In this document: piece after piece, positions 1 through 10,432 of the stretch
Layout of the letters: each line of letters starts with the position of its first letter
Position numbering within the stretch: the first letter of the stretch is position 1
Assembly (NCBI GenBank): GCA_029204225.1
Contig: CM055111.1
Span: 4,412,433 to 4,476,432 of the forward strand
Length of the DNA stretch: 64,000 nt
Source of the DNA: Diphasiastrum complanatum
Lineage: Eukaryota > Streptophyta > Lycopodiopsida > Lycopodiales > Lycopodiaceae
Reading direction: 5' to 3'
The notes under the pieces: model-generated
The model's database searches: none
Told to the model about the DNA's origin: nothing
Seen by the model: the letters and a program-made list of their open reading frames with translations, nothing else
Program-made: the position numbers and the translations under genes

Positions 1-540
1 TGGAGGGCCAATTGTATTTTGGCGAAAAAAATCTTCAACAGACGATGGATTATAGGCTGTGTTTCTCTCAACATGAAGGATTCCAATTCAAATCCTACAG
101 CGATGCAAGCTGGGCATCCCTGAAAGATGACTGCAAGAGAGTCTGAGGAGAATGCAGCCGGTGTAACTGTGATATGGATCAATAGGAAGCAAACTATGAC
201 TGCGCAATCATCCTGCGATGCAGAGTATGTTGCAGCAGCCAAGATGGCGAACAAGCTTACATGGCTCGAGCAGTTCCTTGACGGATTGAGAGAGAACTCC
301 AATGAGCCACTGTTACTATTCATGGATAATACATCTGCCATTCATTTGATGAAGAATCTAGTGTTTCATTCCAGGACGAAACACATTGCTATCAGATATC
401 ATCTAATAAGAGATCTGGTTGAGAAAGACAAGCTAAGGACCAAATTTGTTCCAACGAAGTAGATGGTGGCTGATATATTCACAAAGCCTCATGACAAGGC
501 AATTTTGAGAAACAACGTGCAAGCTTAGGAATTAGAAAAA
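1..540 (+). pseudogene. Copia RNase H / pol 3' end, decayed
   Basis: This is the C-terminal part of a Ty1/Copia polyprotein, the RNase H that degrades the RNA strand during reverse transcription. Visible blocks are SDASWAS near 100, the RNase H core around QSSCDAEYVAA (about 205-240), LLLFMDN (about 310-330) and SRTKHIAIRYH (about 370-405), followed by the family tail ADIFTKP near 470-490. The frame is broken near 125-150 and by an in-frame TAG at 460-462. The window edge cuts the left side, so RT may lie outside. It resembles the minus-strand copy at 50.5-51.3 kb, with the same SYSDASWAS and LRGSW/LRRSY-type tail, so both are probably one family. No function is expected. Confidence 0.85.
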
Positions 541-883
541 TGCCAGCTTTGAGAGGGAGCTGGAGAAACTATCAGTTTCTATCTTTGAAAGCCTTAGCAT
601 TTTGAACTATGTTTTGCACAATCTACATTTTTGAGCTGTTTTGTTGCACAATTCACATTTTTGTGTCATGAAAAAAATTCAGCACTAGATCTAAAACACT
701 TAGAATATAATTCAGAGAACTTTTTCCGACATTGTTGCATTTTTCGCATTTTTGTGAAAAAGGTAACACTGTCCCTAAAATGCCTTAGAAAGGTTTAGAC
801 CCTTAGAAAAAGAGACACTCACCCTTAGAAAAGCAATGTTTGCCTTAGAACTAGTTTTTGCCCTGCGGCTTTTTCACCTTTTG
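541..883. repeat. Copia 3' tail and local CCCTTAGAAAAAG repeat array
   Basis: There is no gene here. The left part is probably the 3' untranslated tail of the Copia fragment ending near 540. From about 745 to 860 short degenerate units of the form ccctTAGAAAaaggGACACT recur. The same motif, inverted, appears at about 3870-4014. The broken Copia LTR at 884 therefore inserted into or beside this array. Bases 879-883 (ttttg) form one copy of that element's target duplication. Confidence 0.55.
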
Positions 884-1127
884 TGTCAAGAATCTGATAC
901 GCGATCACAATCATTCATCATAAGCAATCACTATAAGGAGGGGGAAGAGCACACAATCACTGTATATCACACTAACTGAAGGAGAGTACAATGAACCCTG
1001 AATATAGAGAGAGAGAGAAAAAAAAAACTAGTAGTTGACCATAGACTAGCCTACATCTACTTACAGTGGGTAACACCTGTCAACAATAAACTGTAAATAG
1101 TAACAAGTTTATCATTGGTTTCTAACA
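884..1127 (-). repeat. 3' LTR of the inversion-split Copia
   Basis: A 244-bp LTR. On the minus strand it starts TGTTAGAAACC and ends TTCTTGACA (TG...CA). The polypurine tract lies just outside at about 1128-1139 and reads as attgagagagag on the minus strand. It is about 85 percent alike by eye to the plus-strand LTR at 4015-4240. It lies downstream of the minus-strand RNase H and RT, as a 3' LTR should. Confidence 0.85.
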
Positions 1128-1650
1128 CTCTCTCTCAATGATAAAATTACATTCTTCTATTCCTAATAAAGTATGAAAATTTTCAAATTTACATCTACCT
1201 AATGACTTAGTAAAAATATCTGCCATTTGATACAAAAAACAAGATCGATGTTTCCATCAAGTATTTTCTCTCAAACAAAGTGATAATGTATTTCGATGTG
1301 CTTGGTTTGAGCATGTAGAACTGGATTTTTGGCAAGATGAATGCAACTTTGGTTGTCGCAAAAAATAGTAGTCGCATCCACCTGTGGTTGACCTAAATCA
1401 ACAAGTAATCTTCGTAGCCATACCGCTTCTTGTGTAGCATTGTTGAGTGCACGATATTCAGCTTCCATCGAAGATAAGGCTACTATAGGTTGCTTTTTGC
1501 TATTTGCTATTCCATAAAAATGCAGCTGTACCATAACTGAATGTATGACCACTAGTAGATCTTCTATCATCAATATTACCTACCCAATCAGTATTTGTGT
1601 AATCTACCAACATTGGCGCTTCAGGCTGATCATACTTCAAACCAAAATTC
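1128..1650 (-). pseudogene. Copia RNase H, 3' end of split element
   Basis: This is the Ty1/Copia RNase H domain. Motifs on the minus strand are VALSSMEAEYRAL, EAVWLRRLL, IFCDNQSCIHLAKNP and QTKHIEIHYHF, the usual order. The open frame is 1271-1573 and begins without a good ATG because it is an internal slice of a polyprotein. Frameshifts separate it from the RT at 1911-2603; the connecting segment (about 1600-1910) still shows TDWVGN and RRSTSGH in other frames. It feeds into the 3' LTR at 884-1127. Confidence 0.88.
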
Positions 1651-1910
1651 AACGTCTCTCGAATGTACTGAGAATACGTTTAGCAGACTTCTAGTGTGCT
1701 TGACTAGGATTTTGCATAAGTTAACTAACAACACCTATAGCATAAGAAATATTAGGCTGTGTGCATGTCAAAGATCAAACTACCCACCAGCTACCTGTAC
1801 AAGTAGGCATCTACTTTCTCAGATTCGTCATATGCAATAAGCTTCATGTTGACATCCATCGGTGTACTCAAAGGCTTACAATCCTGCGTATTGAACTTAT
1901 AAAGCAAATC

Positions 1911-2603
1911 TCATGCATACTTGTTTTGTGTAAGAAAGACAACCTCTTCCTTTTGCCATACTTCAATGCCAAGACGATAGTGCATCAATCCTAGATTGCT
2001 CATGTCAAAAGCATTGGAAAGATCTGATTTAATTTCATCAATTAAGCTCTCATTACTTCCTGTAATAATCAAATCATCCATGTACAAAACAATGAACACC
2101 ATATCTGAATCTTACTTTAGAATGTAAAGATTAGGATCAGCCTTACTCTTTACCATTCCCCTTCGCTTGAAGTGTTCATCAATGCAAGAGTACCACGCCC
2201 ATGGTGCTTGCTTCAATCCATAGATAGCTTTGTTGAGCTTACAAACAAGATGCTCTCTCTCTGGCTCAACAAATCCTTGAGGTTGTACTAAATATACCTC
2301 TTCATCTAGCACTCCATTAAGAAAAGCAGATTTAACGTCCATTTGCTGGATCTTCCAACCATGGAAAGTAGAAATAGCAATGATAGAACGTATAGTTACC
2401 ATCTTAGCTACGGGTGCAAATGTTTCCTCAAAATCAATGCCTTCCTGCTGCTCAAATCCTTTCGCAACCAACCGTGCTTTGTACTTGTTGAGTTGCTCAT
2501 CTGCTCCATATTTGATCTTATAAATCCATTTGCAATTGATAGGCATCTTACCATCAGGTAGCTCAACCAAGTTCCACGTCCTATTTTTTGATATGGCCTC
2601 CAT
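1911..2603 (-). pseudogene. Copia reverse transcriptase, split element
   Basis: This is the Ty1/Copia reverse transcriptase (RVT_2). From the right it shows NRTWNLVELP, CKWIYKIKYG, YKARLVAKGFEQ, DFEETFAPVAKM, QQMDVKSAFLNG, VCKLNKAIYGLKQAPWAWY, then the catalytic box LYMDDLIITG near 2060-2090. The frame is split in two (2603-2112, then 2102-1911) by a small disruption near 2105, so no full enzyme can be made. Domain order on the minus strand (INT end, RT, RNase H, LTR) is normal for Copia. Confidence 0.92.
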
Positions 2604-3269
2604 TTATGTTTCCATTGTTGCATGCCACTCCTTGTGTTCCTTTGCTTCATGAAAGGTTTTTGGTTCTTGAGCTTTGAGCATGGAACCCATTAGGGCTAGA
2701 TTCATTTTTAACCTTGTAGGAGGTTTTTGATTTCTATTTGACCTTCTAAGCTCTCCTTGTTTGCTAGATTCAAGAGTATCTCCCTTCTTAGCATCACCTG
2801 TGACTGATAAGTACCATTTAGGTACTCTCTTAGGGATTTCAGCTTCAAACTTATCTTTTTCCATTGGATCTTCTGCATCAAAATCCTTTTCTTTCTTGAC
2901 CTGTACTTTCGCTCCCTCATCAAAAGGTTTAGTGATTTCTTTAGATTGTTCACCTTGACTCATCTCGTCAGATGTAGCATCCCTAGAAATCACAAGCTTC
3001 TGTGCATTTGTATCATACATCATATATGCCTTGGCCTTCTCATCATATCCAACAAAAATACACTTGATAGCTTTTGCATCCAATTTTCTTCGTTTCTCAT
3101 CAGGAGTATGAGCATAAGCATCACAACCAAATACTCTCAAATGAAAAATATTAGGTTTCTTTCCAGTAAAAGCTTCATGAGGTTTCTTACCTTCCACAGA
3201 TTTCGTAGCACACCAATTCAGGATGTACGTAGCTGTGCTGCAAGCTTCTGCCCAAAAGGTGTTTGGCAC
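2604..3269 (-). pseudogene. Copia integrase C-terminus and linker, split element
   Basis: About 220 codons from the end of the Copia integrase. It starts abruptly at VPNTFWAEA, a conserved block that normally follows ..VEMARAML. It continues through KSVEGKKPHEAFTGKKPN, LRVFGCDAY, KCIFVGYDEKAKAYM and the charged linker before RT. No start codon is expected. Upstream of 3270 the minus-strand reading no longer resembles integrase, so this is a rearrangement breakpoint. The missing upstream half is found in opposite orientation ending near 7080-7104. Confidence 0.9.
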
Positions 3270-3285
3270 ATGGCCAATCCTGGAA

Positions 3286-3600
3286 ATGCTTTGGCCCTTA
3301 ATGAAGGGCTGCCTAAGATAGAGTTACCAAAGTTTAATGGCCAAGGTGACCGTAATATATTTCTCCAAATCTACATTGAAGCTTCGGAGACCTGTGGGCT
3401 AGATGATGACCAATCTATGAGAAAATAATTCAACTTGTGCCTCACAAACTTTGCAAACGATTCGTACTTCTATCTTTCACCATTAGAAAAAAAAAGATTG
3501 GGTTGCATTGCGAAGGATTTTTATATTGCACTTCAAATAGCACTGAATTTATGGAAGATCCTCTCTTACAACTCAGTCGAGTGTGTATTTTGAAGATGTG
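3286..3600 (+). pseudogene. possible Gag fragment
   Basis: A short plus-strand reading frame contains LPKIELPKFNGQGD, then IFLQIYIEASETCGLDDD and about 20 further residues before a stop at 3426-3428. The ..LPKFNG.GD...F motif resembles the start of a Ty3/Gypsy-type Gag, but the fragment is too short for a firm call. It lies in the DNA carried inside the inversion, between the breakpoint near 3270 and the LTR at 4015. The rest of 3430-3890 is unrecognised. Confidence 0.35.
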
Positions 3601-3869
3601 AGTCTTTAAAAGACTACTTTGAATGGATCAAGACACTACAACATTTTTGAGGTTTTCGACTCTATTACCAAGGCTTTTATGAAGATTTTTTTTTTAAAAA
3701 AAAAGAAAAAGATCCCAAACCTCGGTTTATACTATGGTATATACCTCCGGCGGAGATCCTCTATATCTACCTCAGTAATTGAGGCTTCTTCATCTCATTT
3801 TTTATTTGTTTATAGCATGTGTAAACTGAGGGATATATCGGGGTACCTAAAGGACGTTTTTGCAACTTT

Positions 3870-4014
3870 AAGAGCAGTGTCACTTTTTCAAGGGTAGTCC
3901 TAAAAGGTTTTTAAGGCATTTTCTAAGGGCAGTGTCCCTTTTTCTAAGGAGGCGAAAAAATGCTACAGTAGGACAGAAACCATTTCCAAGGGCAGGTGTC
4001 ACTTTTTCCCAAAA
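3870..4014. repeat. Inverted flank array with target duplication caaaa
   Basis: Short units like CTAAGGGCAGTGTCCCTTTTTCTAAGG recur, the reverse complement of the motif at 745-860. Bases 4010-4014 (caaaa) are the reverse complement of 879-883 (ttttg). This matches the target duplication expected if the 5' half of the element plus its flank was inverted. Confidence 0.6.
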
Positions 4015-4240
4015 TGTTAGAAACCAATGATAAACTTGTTACTGTTTACGATTTACTGTTGACAGCTGTTACCAGCTGTAAGTAGCAAGCTAAAAGTCTA
4101 TAGTCAACTACTAGTTTTCTCTCTCCATATATATTCAGGGTTCATTGTACTCTCTTTCAGATAGTGATTGTGTGCTCTTCCTCCTCCTTATGGTGATTGC
4201 CTATGATGAATGATTGTGAGTGCTTATCAGATTCTTGACA
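4015..4240 (+). repeat. 5' LTR of the inversion-split Copia
   Basis: A 226-bp LTR starting TGTTAGAAACC and ending ATTCTTGACA, directly followed by the primer binding site. It has the same family termini as the minus-strand LTR at 884-1127. A possible TATA-like stretch (catatatatt) lies near 4125-4135. The short LTR is typical of some plant Copia lineages. Confidence 0.88.
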
Positions 4241-4253
4241 TGGTATCAGAGCT
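4241..4253 (+). promoter_or_regulatory. Primer binding site, tRNA-iMet
   Basis: The sequence tggtatcagagct immediately follows the LTR. It is the classic plant Copia PBS, complementary to the 3' end of initiator methionine tRNA, from which minus-strand DNA synthesis starts. Confidence 0.92.
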
Positions 4254-5440
4254 CCTCTGATCGTGAGTGCCTGACTACTGGGTTCGACTTGTCACTGGCT
4301 CGGTACTGAGGTGAGATAGTCCTTCACAGGAGGTGAATGCAAGAAAACTTACAGTGTTGATGAGAACAGTCTCTTGATCAGATTGTAGGCATTAAACATA
4401 GTAGGAAGCGCTTGAACACTCTTTGAAGAGTTTATTCAGAGGATAAGGAGGCAAATATAGTGGGGAAACCATTGACAACTAATTGGGATCAATTTGGTGA
4501 ATATGTGACCAGCTTAAGCTGTAGTGAGAGAGTGTGAAGTAGTAACAACACTACTTGCATCATTTTCAGATCATTTGAAGTGAGGCAAATCACTGTAGTC
4601 AGGTTACAGGAGGGCGACCTCAGTGTGGTGGAAAGCTACAAGAAAAATCTCAGATAGAGATTGTCAAATGCCCAAGAAACTCCATTCTTAATAGCTGCTA
4701 GGGTTTTGAGGTGAAAAACCCTGGATCTTTCTCTATAGGCATGCATATTTGATGCTGTCAGTGGCTGCAGATGGGCGCCCTAGACTGTGATGAGGATGCC
4801 AAAGGGCCGCGACCAGCCGTGGAGCCAGTAAAGAGCTGGATCGATTTTTGGGGCGGCAGCCATAGCTTGGAGAAAGCAAGGAGGAGAAGGAGGTCACGGG
4901 CAAGTTTGCGCGCCAATTCAGACTTGTTACATAGTGTAAAAGGGTGCATTGTGTCTTCATGAGTCTCCTTCGGTGCACAGAAATGATCCAGATCGTCCGA
5001 TTACAATCTTGTTGAGATCGACGGTGGAGACCTCTTGATCATGGATACAGATCGACGACTACCATTCGTTGGGCCCTTAAACTTCAATTTTTAAAAATTT
5101 GAAGTGTTTGAAGTTCAGTTACCAAAGGACTAAAGGGCATAAATATGAACTCTTCATTAAAAAATTTCATCTTGAAGGGTCCCAACTCTTGTGACCTTAA
5201 GCTGAGGACTGCCCATTCTTCTTAAGGGCTCTGAGGTCCACTGTGGTTTTTTGCATATAAGCAGAAAACAGAGTGATGTTTTGACCTAGCTGGAGAGACT
5301 GTTTTTGGGATTTGATTAGACAAGAGCTATGCTGGTACAAAGGGCTACGCGTTGATATAAAAAATCTTTGAAATCGGAGATCTATGTGCGATAGAGAAAA
5401 TTTCCAAAAATGGCAGTTTGGCAATAATTGCCATTTTTCA
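4254..5440 (+). other. Copia leader and degraded start of gag
   Basis: Between the PBS and the first recognisable Gag residues lies about 1.2 kb with no convincing ORF. Normally the first 100 or so Gag residues would lie at the end of it; they are missing or unrecognisable. Parts (around 4680-4960) resemble in layout the leader of the other plus-strand Copia at 37.26-38.5 kb. Short ORFs on both strands here look random. Confidence 0.5.
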
Positions 5441-5449
5441 GGCTTAAGG

Positions 5450-6050
5450 GTACTTGTGACCTTGAAGACGAAGTTGCACACATTACGGATGGATGATGGT
5501 GCAACTATTGCCGATCACCTATTGAAGGTAAAGGAGATCCGTGATCAACTAGTTACCGTTGGAGAGCGAGTATAGGATAGCGAGATCATTCAATTGACAT
5601 TGAACAGCTTGATTTAGTCACATCAGATGTTTGCGACAAGCATTGCCACACGGGAGAATCTTCCAACCTATGAAGAGATAGGTGGATTACTTTTGCAGGA
5701 AGAGCAACGTCAAGAGAACTTGAATCATCGTAACAGGGGCTATGATCAAGCTCTTGCAGTTAGAGGATGAGGCAGAAGATTTGGCCGTGGTAGGTATCAA
5801 TCAAGAGGAGGAAACTCAAGCCGAGGATCATTTCAACAATTTCAATAGCCTGAATCGAGGCAATTGGAATCAAGGCCAAGGTCAAGGACATGGCTATTCT
5901 AGGCAAAATAAACCTGGAAATTGTAGGTACTGCAACAAACCTGGCCATTGGGAGTGTGAATGCTTCAAGAAACAAAAGGAGATAGCACAAAGAAAAGGAA
6001 AATGGCAAGCGAGCAATTATGCTGATCAACATCAATTTGAATTATAAAGA
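5450..6050 (+). pseudogene. Copia Gag with CCHC knuckle, decayed
   Basis: This is the C-terminal half of a Copia Gag (UBN2 type), the particle protein. Blocks seen are HTLRMDDGATIADHLLKVKEIRDQL (about 5477-5555), then across stops at about 5573 and 5612 the LPTYEEI..LLLQEEQRQ segment (about 5660-5715). A Gly/Arg/Asn-rich stretch follows, then a zinc knuckle CRYCNKPGHWECEC at about 5922-5963 (C-X2-C-X4-H-X4-C, complete). At least three stops or frameshifts break it. The protease frame follows in another register at about 6019. Confidence 0.85.
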
Positions 6051-6516
6051 CAATTATGTTGATCAACATCAATATGATGATGATCAATATAAAGATGATA
6101 CAAGTGAAAGCCCAAACTTGTTCATTACAGCGCTAATGACAAGTGACGAAGCAAAGGATACCTGGTACATTGAGAGTGGAGCATCCAAGCACATGACGTC
6201 GAGAAAGGAATGGTTTTCGGAACTCAAGGAAATCCACAATGGTGATGAAGTTGGACAAGCTGATGGCCAATTGCTACCTGTGAAAGGATTTGGAGTGGTA
6301 CCAGTGAAGCTAGGCAGCAGAATGATAAAGTGGATAAGCAATGTGCAATATGTTCCTGGTATAGCCAACAATTTACTATCAGTTGGGACGATGGTTGATC
6401 AACAACTCATGGTTGAGTTTGATTGCGACAAATGTCTCGTCAAGGACATCAAGAATCACTACAAAAAAGTGATTGCTACAGGAGCTAGAGTCAATGAAAT
6501 CAACTCTACAAATTGA
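6051..6516 (+). pseudogene. Copia protease
   Basis: This is the retropepsin-like aspartic protease of the Copia polyprotein, which would cleave Gag-Pol. The core reads WYIESGASKHMTSRKEWF at about 6164-6215, followed by LPVKGFGVVPVKL and VPGIANNLLSVG. The catalytic motif is ESGA instead of the usual DSGA, so the active aspartate is replaced by glutamate in this copy. The frame is open from 6019 to a stop at 6514-6516. A dead protease would by itself disable the element. Confidence 0.85.
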
Positions 6517-7104
6517 ATGCGAGATCTTTTAGTCAAGCTATGGCATCAAGGATTTGGTCATATCCGTGCTCAAAGTTTACAGATTCTGAAAAGAGGTAAT
6601 CTAGTTATTGGATTGCCTGATATTTCTTTTGAAGGATAAATCTGTGAAGGTTGCATTTTGGGAAAACAACACAAAGAGAGGCTTCCAAAAAGTGGAACAA
6701 GGAGAGCACGTGGCATCCTAGATCTTGTCCACAGTGATCTATGTGGACCAATGCAAACTAGATCTCTTAGTGGCTGCTATTACTTTATTACCTTTAATGA
6801 TGATTATAGTAGATGCATTTGGATTTACTTCATAAGCAAGAAATCAGACGCTTTTGCTAAGTTCAGGGAATTCAAGGCATTAGTTGAAAAGCAGATAGGA
6901 AGTTACATCAAGACTTTGAGATCTGATGGAGGTGGTGAGTATTTTTTGACAGAATTAATTGATTTTTGCAAAGATCAAGGGATTAAGAGGCAGACTACAA
7001 TATCTTATTCACCACAGCAAAACGAAGTTGCAGAGCGAAAGAATAGATCCATTGTTGAAATGGCCAGGGCAATGCTCAAATATTATTTCGGCCCTTATGT
7101 GTAG
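6517..7104 (+). pseudogene. Copia integrase, N-terminal and core, truncated
   Basis: It contains the GAG-pre-integrase zinc-binding segment (LWHQGFGHI near 6540, CEGCILGKQH near 6645-6670) and the DDE integrase core: ILDLVHSDLCGP, ITFNDDYSR, IKTLRSDGGGEY, SYSPQQNEVAERKNRSIVEMARAML. The catalytic residues visible are D of HSDLCGP, D of RSDGGGE and E of VAERKNR. Stops lie near 6514 and 6637. The reading ends abruptly after MARAMLK at about 7080, where the other half would continue with PNTFW; that half is on the opposite strand at 3269. Confidence 0.92.
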
Positions 7105-8010
7105 AAGATATTGGACCCACTTGAGACTATTTGTAATTAATGCTCATATTCACACATGTGGGTGTGAGGATTCACCCTAATGTTTGTGAGTTGGTTTCCT
7201 TGTTCGGTTTAGACCATGGCTAAGTGCTGGAACTAGTTGCGATATTTGGAATTCTCACATTCCTTGATACTGACTCCAACTCTACACAAAAGATATAAAC
7301 AGACGTAAGTCATACAGAGAAACTGATTTCAGAAAAAAAGTAACGTAGAACTCGTGCAACAAAATGCTCTTATCGGAGCACAGTCAGCTGAATGCCAGAA
7401 TGCTGTCTCGATGATCAGAATACACTCTGATGCTCAATGGAAGATCTAAAGCATCCTCCCTAGCTTCTATCGTGTCGTCCTTTTATGTCGGTTCTGCATA
7501 AGTTGTCTTCATTCCCATTAATTATTCTTAAAACATCTGAATGAATAAATTACCTGTTTCTAATATTTGGATTTAAAATTATTGAGAAACAATGCGCACT
7601 CTCTTAACGTCGACCACAAGACCAAAAACATATGCACTTCACGTGACACTAGACTTACGTGCTATTAAGAGAACTACTGTGCTGATCATCCTCCTTTTTG
7701 GGCGGTTCAGAATCATCGAGATTAAATTCAGCTCAGCCTAAGTTTTTACTGCTTGTATATGGCCACTGGCTACGCAATATGATAACAGCAGAGCTCCCAT
7801 CCAAGAGAACACATGCTCAGTGCTAGAGTATGCGTAGTACTACATCCAAAACGTTCAAAGGTATGATAATAGTCTGAATACAAAGTCCATCCTAAGTGAT
7901 CAGTGAAATTGTACGTATATGCCAAGTGAATATGCTATAGCATATGCAATCTAATATTATATGCATATACTACGTCATATTTATAGGACAGCCATCTCCT
8001 TCGGTAGCAG
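7105..8010. other. Unassigned AT-rich DNA
   Basis: No coding region, LTR or tandem repeat is recognised between the truncated integrase and a possible exon near 8011. The left edge should be the second breakpoint of the inversion. Confidence 0.4.
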
Positions 8011-8160
8011 ACTGAGCCTTTGAGTGCTGATGAGGAGGGTGGGTTCGCGAAATGGACCGCACCAAAGAGCTTTCAAATCACTATCTCACCAGTATCTGGA
8101 CAAGGCGTTGTAGTAGTTAGACAAGTTATTGTTCAAAATTCAAATGATTTCCTACAACTT
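8011..8160 (+). CDS. Possible internal exon, unknown protein
   Basis: An open stretch reading TEPLSADEEGGFAKWTAPKS and on to ..NSNDFLQL sits between an AG that could be a 3' splice site (about 8009-8010, ttcggtagcag) and a strong 5' splice site GTAAGT at 8161-8166. There is no ATG in frame at its start, so it would have to be an internal exon. I do not recognise the peptide and found no partner exons. It could equally be a chance open frame. Nothing around it is retroelement-like. Confidence 0.22.
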
Positions 8161-8166
8161 GTAAGT

Positions 8167-9308
8167 TACACCAACCTTTTTATTCCAAATTTTACCAGAT
8201 AGCAAGTGTAAAAGATAGAAGAAGATAACCACAAGGATAACTCACACAATGCAACATCTGCAATTCGCATCAAATTACACAGCAGGACAAACCATCTAAA
8301 TATTGACACAGGATACTATTGACATTTCTTCAATTTACCTGTAGAAAGAGTAAGATTTGACATGAGATTATTTGGTTGCTCAAAATTTCTGAGAATATAT
8401 AAGTTGCAATGTTGAATAATCTGCACGGAATGTCAGTAAACACAGAGATACTGAATGAAATCGTATGATGAGAATCACGATCTTCCAGTATATTGAAATA
8501 TGATTTGACAAATTACCATCTCTGGCAAGTCAGTAATGTCTTTCAAACACATCAGTGGCCATGTCGCAATAGAGAAGTTCTTTTAACTAGCAGCCTAGCT
8601 ATATTTTTGTGACTGCTTACTATGTCTTAAATCGACTAAGAGAAACTTCATGTGAGACCGAAATATTAGAATGAGCTGGGTCTGAATATATGAAGCTTTA
8701 CTGTTTTGAAACGTAGCACAAATATAAACAGATCTCAAGACTCACACTTAGCAATAGAACTAGCGCAGAGTATTGTTTGATATTATTCTTGAGTGCGGTA
8801 TCAGGGATCAAGTTGAGTCCTTGTTGGCGAGTTGCACACCAAAGAGCTGTATCATTTTTTCATACTGCATTAGTGATATACTAGCGTTCTTCCAAACGCT
8901 AGTAGGTGGTACAATTAGAGACATTTCTTCACCACATTCATGAAATACTGGGAAGAGATCAGACAACTTCTTAAGGACTATAGCATAAAGTTCATGAAGG
9001 TTGCAACAGAATTCACAGATTTAGATTATCTGATCTGAGATTGTAGCACAAGATATGTTCCCCTCTAATATTTTGGTCATATAGTCTGCCAGAATACTTT
9101 AGAGAGAAGATGCAACAAATCACCTAACTATGACATGAACATAGCTTTCTACATAACACTCTTTGTACAGTGACACATATTTCACTTGATTGCATTATTT
9201 ATCTTAGACTTGCAATCAGCCATCCTTTAGGCAATACAGTACTGTACCTACGTAGCTGATGAAGGTTAAAGCGTTTCAAATCAAACTATCTTCCAAGTTG
9301 TTGGCATT
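8167..9308. other. Unassigned intergenic DNA
   Basis: AT-rich sequence with no recognisable coding region, repeat array or LTR on either strand. Confidence 0.4.
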
Positions 9309-9821
9309 TTACATCACTGGATGCGCTTCTGGAATTTTCGGAAGACTCGTTTTGAAGGTAATGTGGGAGCAGTAATATGAAACAAATCGGTTGTGATTTT
9401 TCTTTGAGAGGAGAATAGCTTGTCGTTGATAGTCTTGCATGAGAGGAAGCATCTGGTCAGCGTGTTCTTCAGCCAGGATACTTGAGACCCTTACAGGTAC
9501 CGTTTGAATTGACAGAATTTTCATCCTCCTCTTCATTTCAAAGACAAATTTTCTTACCAGCTTCAAAGTCAATCTCCAAATCCTTCTGAGTATGGGAAGT
9601 ATCTTGACTCTCTTTCTGCTCATCTTTGACTTCCAGGATCTCCTTCGTGGTGGGTCAGCCTGCTTTAGAATTTCTGCAATGAGTTTCTGAGCTAATTGGT
9701 GCCTTCTCTCTTCTTGTTCAGCCTCAGTAAGCTCGAGCTGGTGATAGAAATACATCCAGTACTCGTTGCTCAAACGCTTTAATAATGATCGACGACAGGC
9801 TAGAACTTTCCTTTTTGCCAT
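9309..9821 (-). CDS. Unrecognised basic ORF
   Basis: An ORF of about 170 codons from the ATG at 9821. It is rich in Lys and Arg (MAKRKVLACRRSLLKRL.., then RRRSWKSKMSRKRVK). The first 65 residues contain a plausible helix (ELTEAEQEERRHQLAQKLIAEIL). In the middle another frame gives an acidic peptide (EILEVKDEQKES..), which suggests a frameshift or that the frame is not real throughout. I do not recognise a family. No splice sites or neighbours support it, so it may be a gene remnant or chance. Confidence 0.25.
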   Translation of the reverse strand: MAKRKVLACRRSLLKRLSNEYWMYFYHQLELTEAEQEERRHQLAQKLIAEILKQADPPRRRSWKSKMSRKRVKILPILRRIWRLTLKLVRKFVFEMKRRMKILSIQTVPVRVSSILAEEHADQMLPLMQDYQRQAILLSKKNHNRFVSYYCSHITFKTSLPKIPEAHPVM

Positions 9822-10183
9822 TCTAAACACCGTCCTCTGTTCTCACATAAGTCCTGCAGATGATGGTATAATGAAGATCTTCCTCACAGATCAGCGGTCC
9901 CTCCAGCTAGCAGGTTATCAAATTACAAATCAAGCATTAGATAAGACAGAATTGTCCTCACAAAACTCAGCTTTGCTGCACCACTTAGCCATTCCAGATC
10001 AAAGGCTGAAAAGCTGATATATACCCACACTCTTGCTTCACACAGATTTACTACGATGAGATATAAAGCAGCACCAGCAGGAACACACTGCCCAAGTAGT
10101 TAAAGGTCTGAATCTTCGATATTGTTGAAAGTAGACAGAGAAGCTCTGACCACACCATATCCCACATAATCATCGGTGTCCCA

Positions 10184-10432
10184 AAGCTTTCTCTCTCTCT
10201 CTCTCTTCACGAATCTTTAGTCTTGATCTCACACTATTTGGAAAAAGCAATGGCTGCTAAGCAGGCTAGAAGCTGGAGGTGGAGCCATGGAGGGGAAGCC
10301 ATGAGGAGGCGTGCAAAGGTGGGCGACAAACTGTTGAAGTTGGCAGATGTCAGCAGAAGTAAAAGCAGCAGCAGAAGCAGCTCAGAAGCAAAAACAGAAA
10401 CAGAAACAGAAACGGAAAGAGACGAGTGACCC
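10184..10432 (+). CDS. Small possible gene or first exon, Ser/Arg-rich
   Basis: An ATG at 10250 sits in a good plant start context (aagcaATGGCT), 50 bases after a (CT)n tract typical of plant 5' UTRs (10191-10206). It opens a 59-codon ORF: MAAKQARSWRWSHGGEAMRR.., a Ser/Arg run near residues 35-48, then a TETETET acidic end and a stop at 10427-10429. An overlapping frame (from 10347) gives a KQKQKQKQK run, a product of the same simple repeat. It matches no family I know. It may be a short gene, the first exon of a longer one, or chance. Confidence 0.25.

Noticed and set aside
4733-4978. Overlapping ORFs on both strands in the Copia leader
   Set aside because: They lie between PBS and Gag, where no protein is expected, and have no recognisable content.
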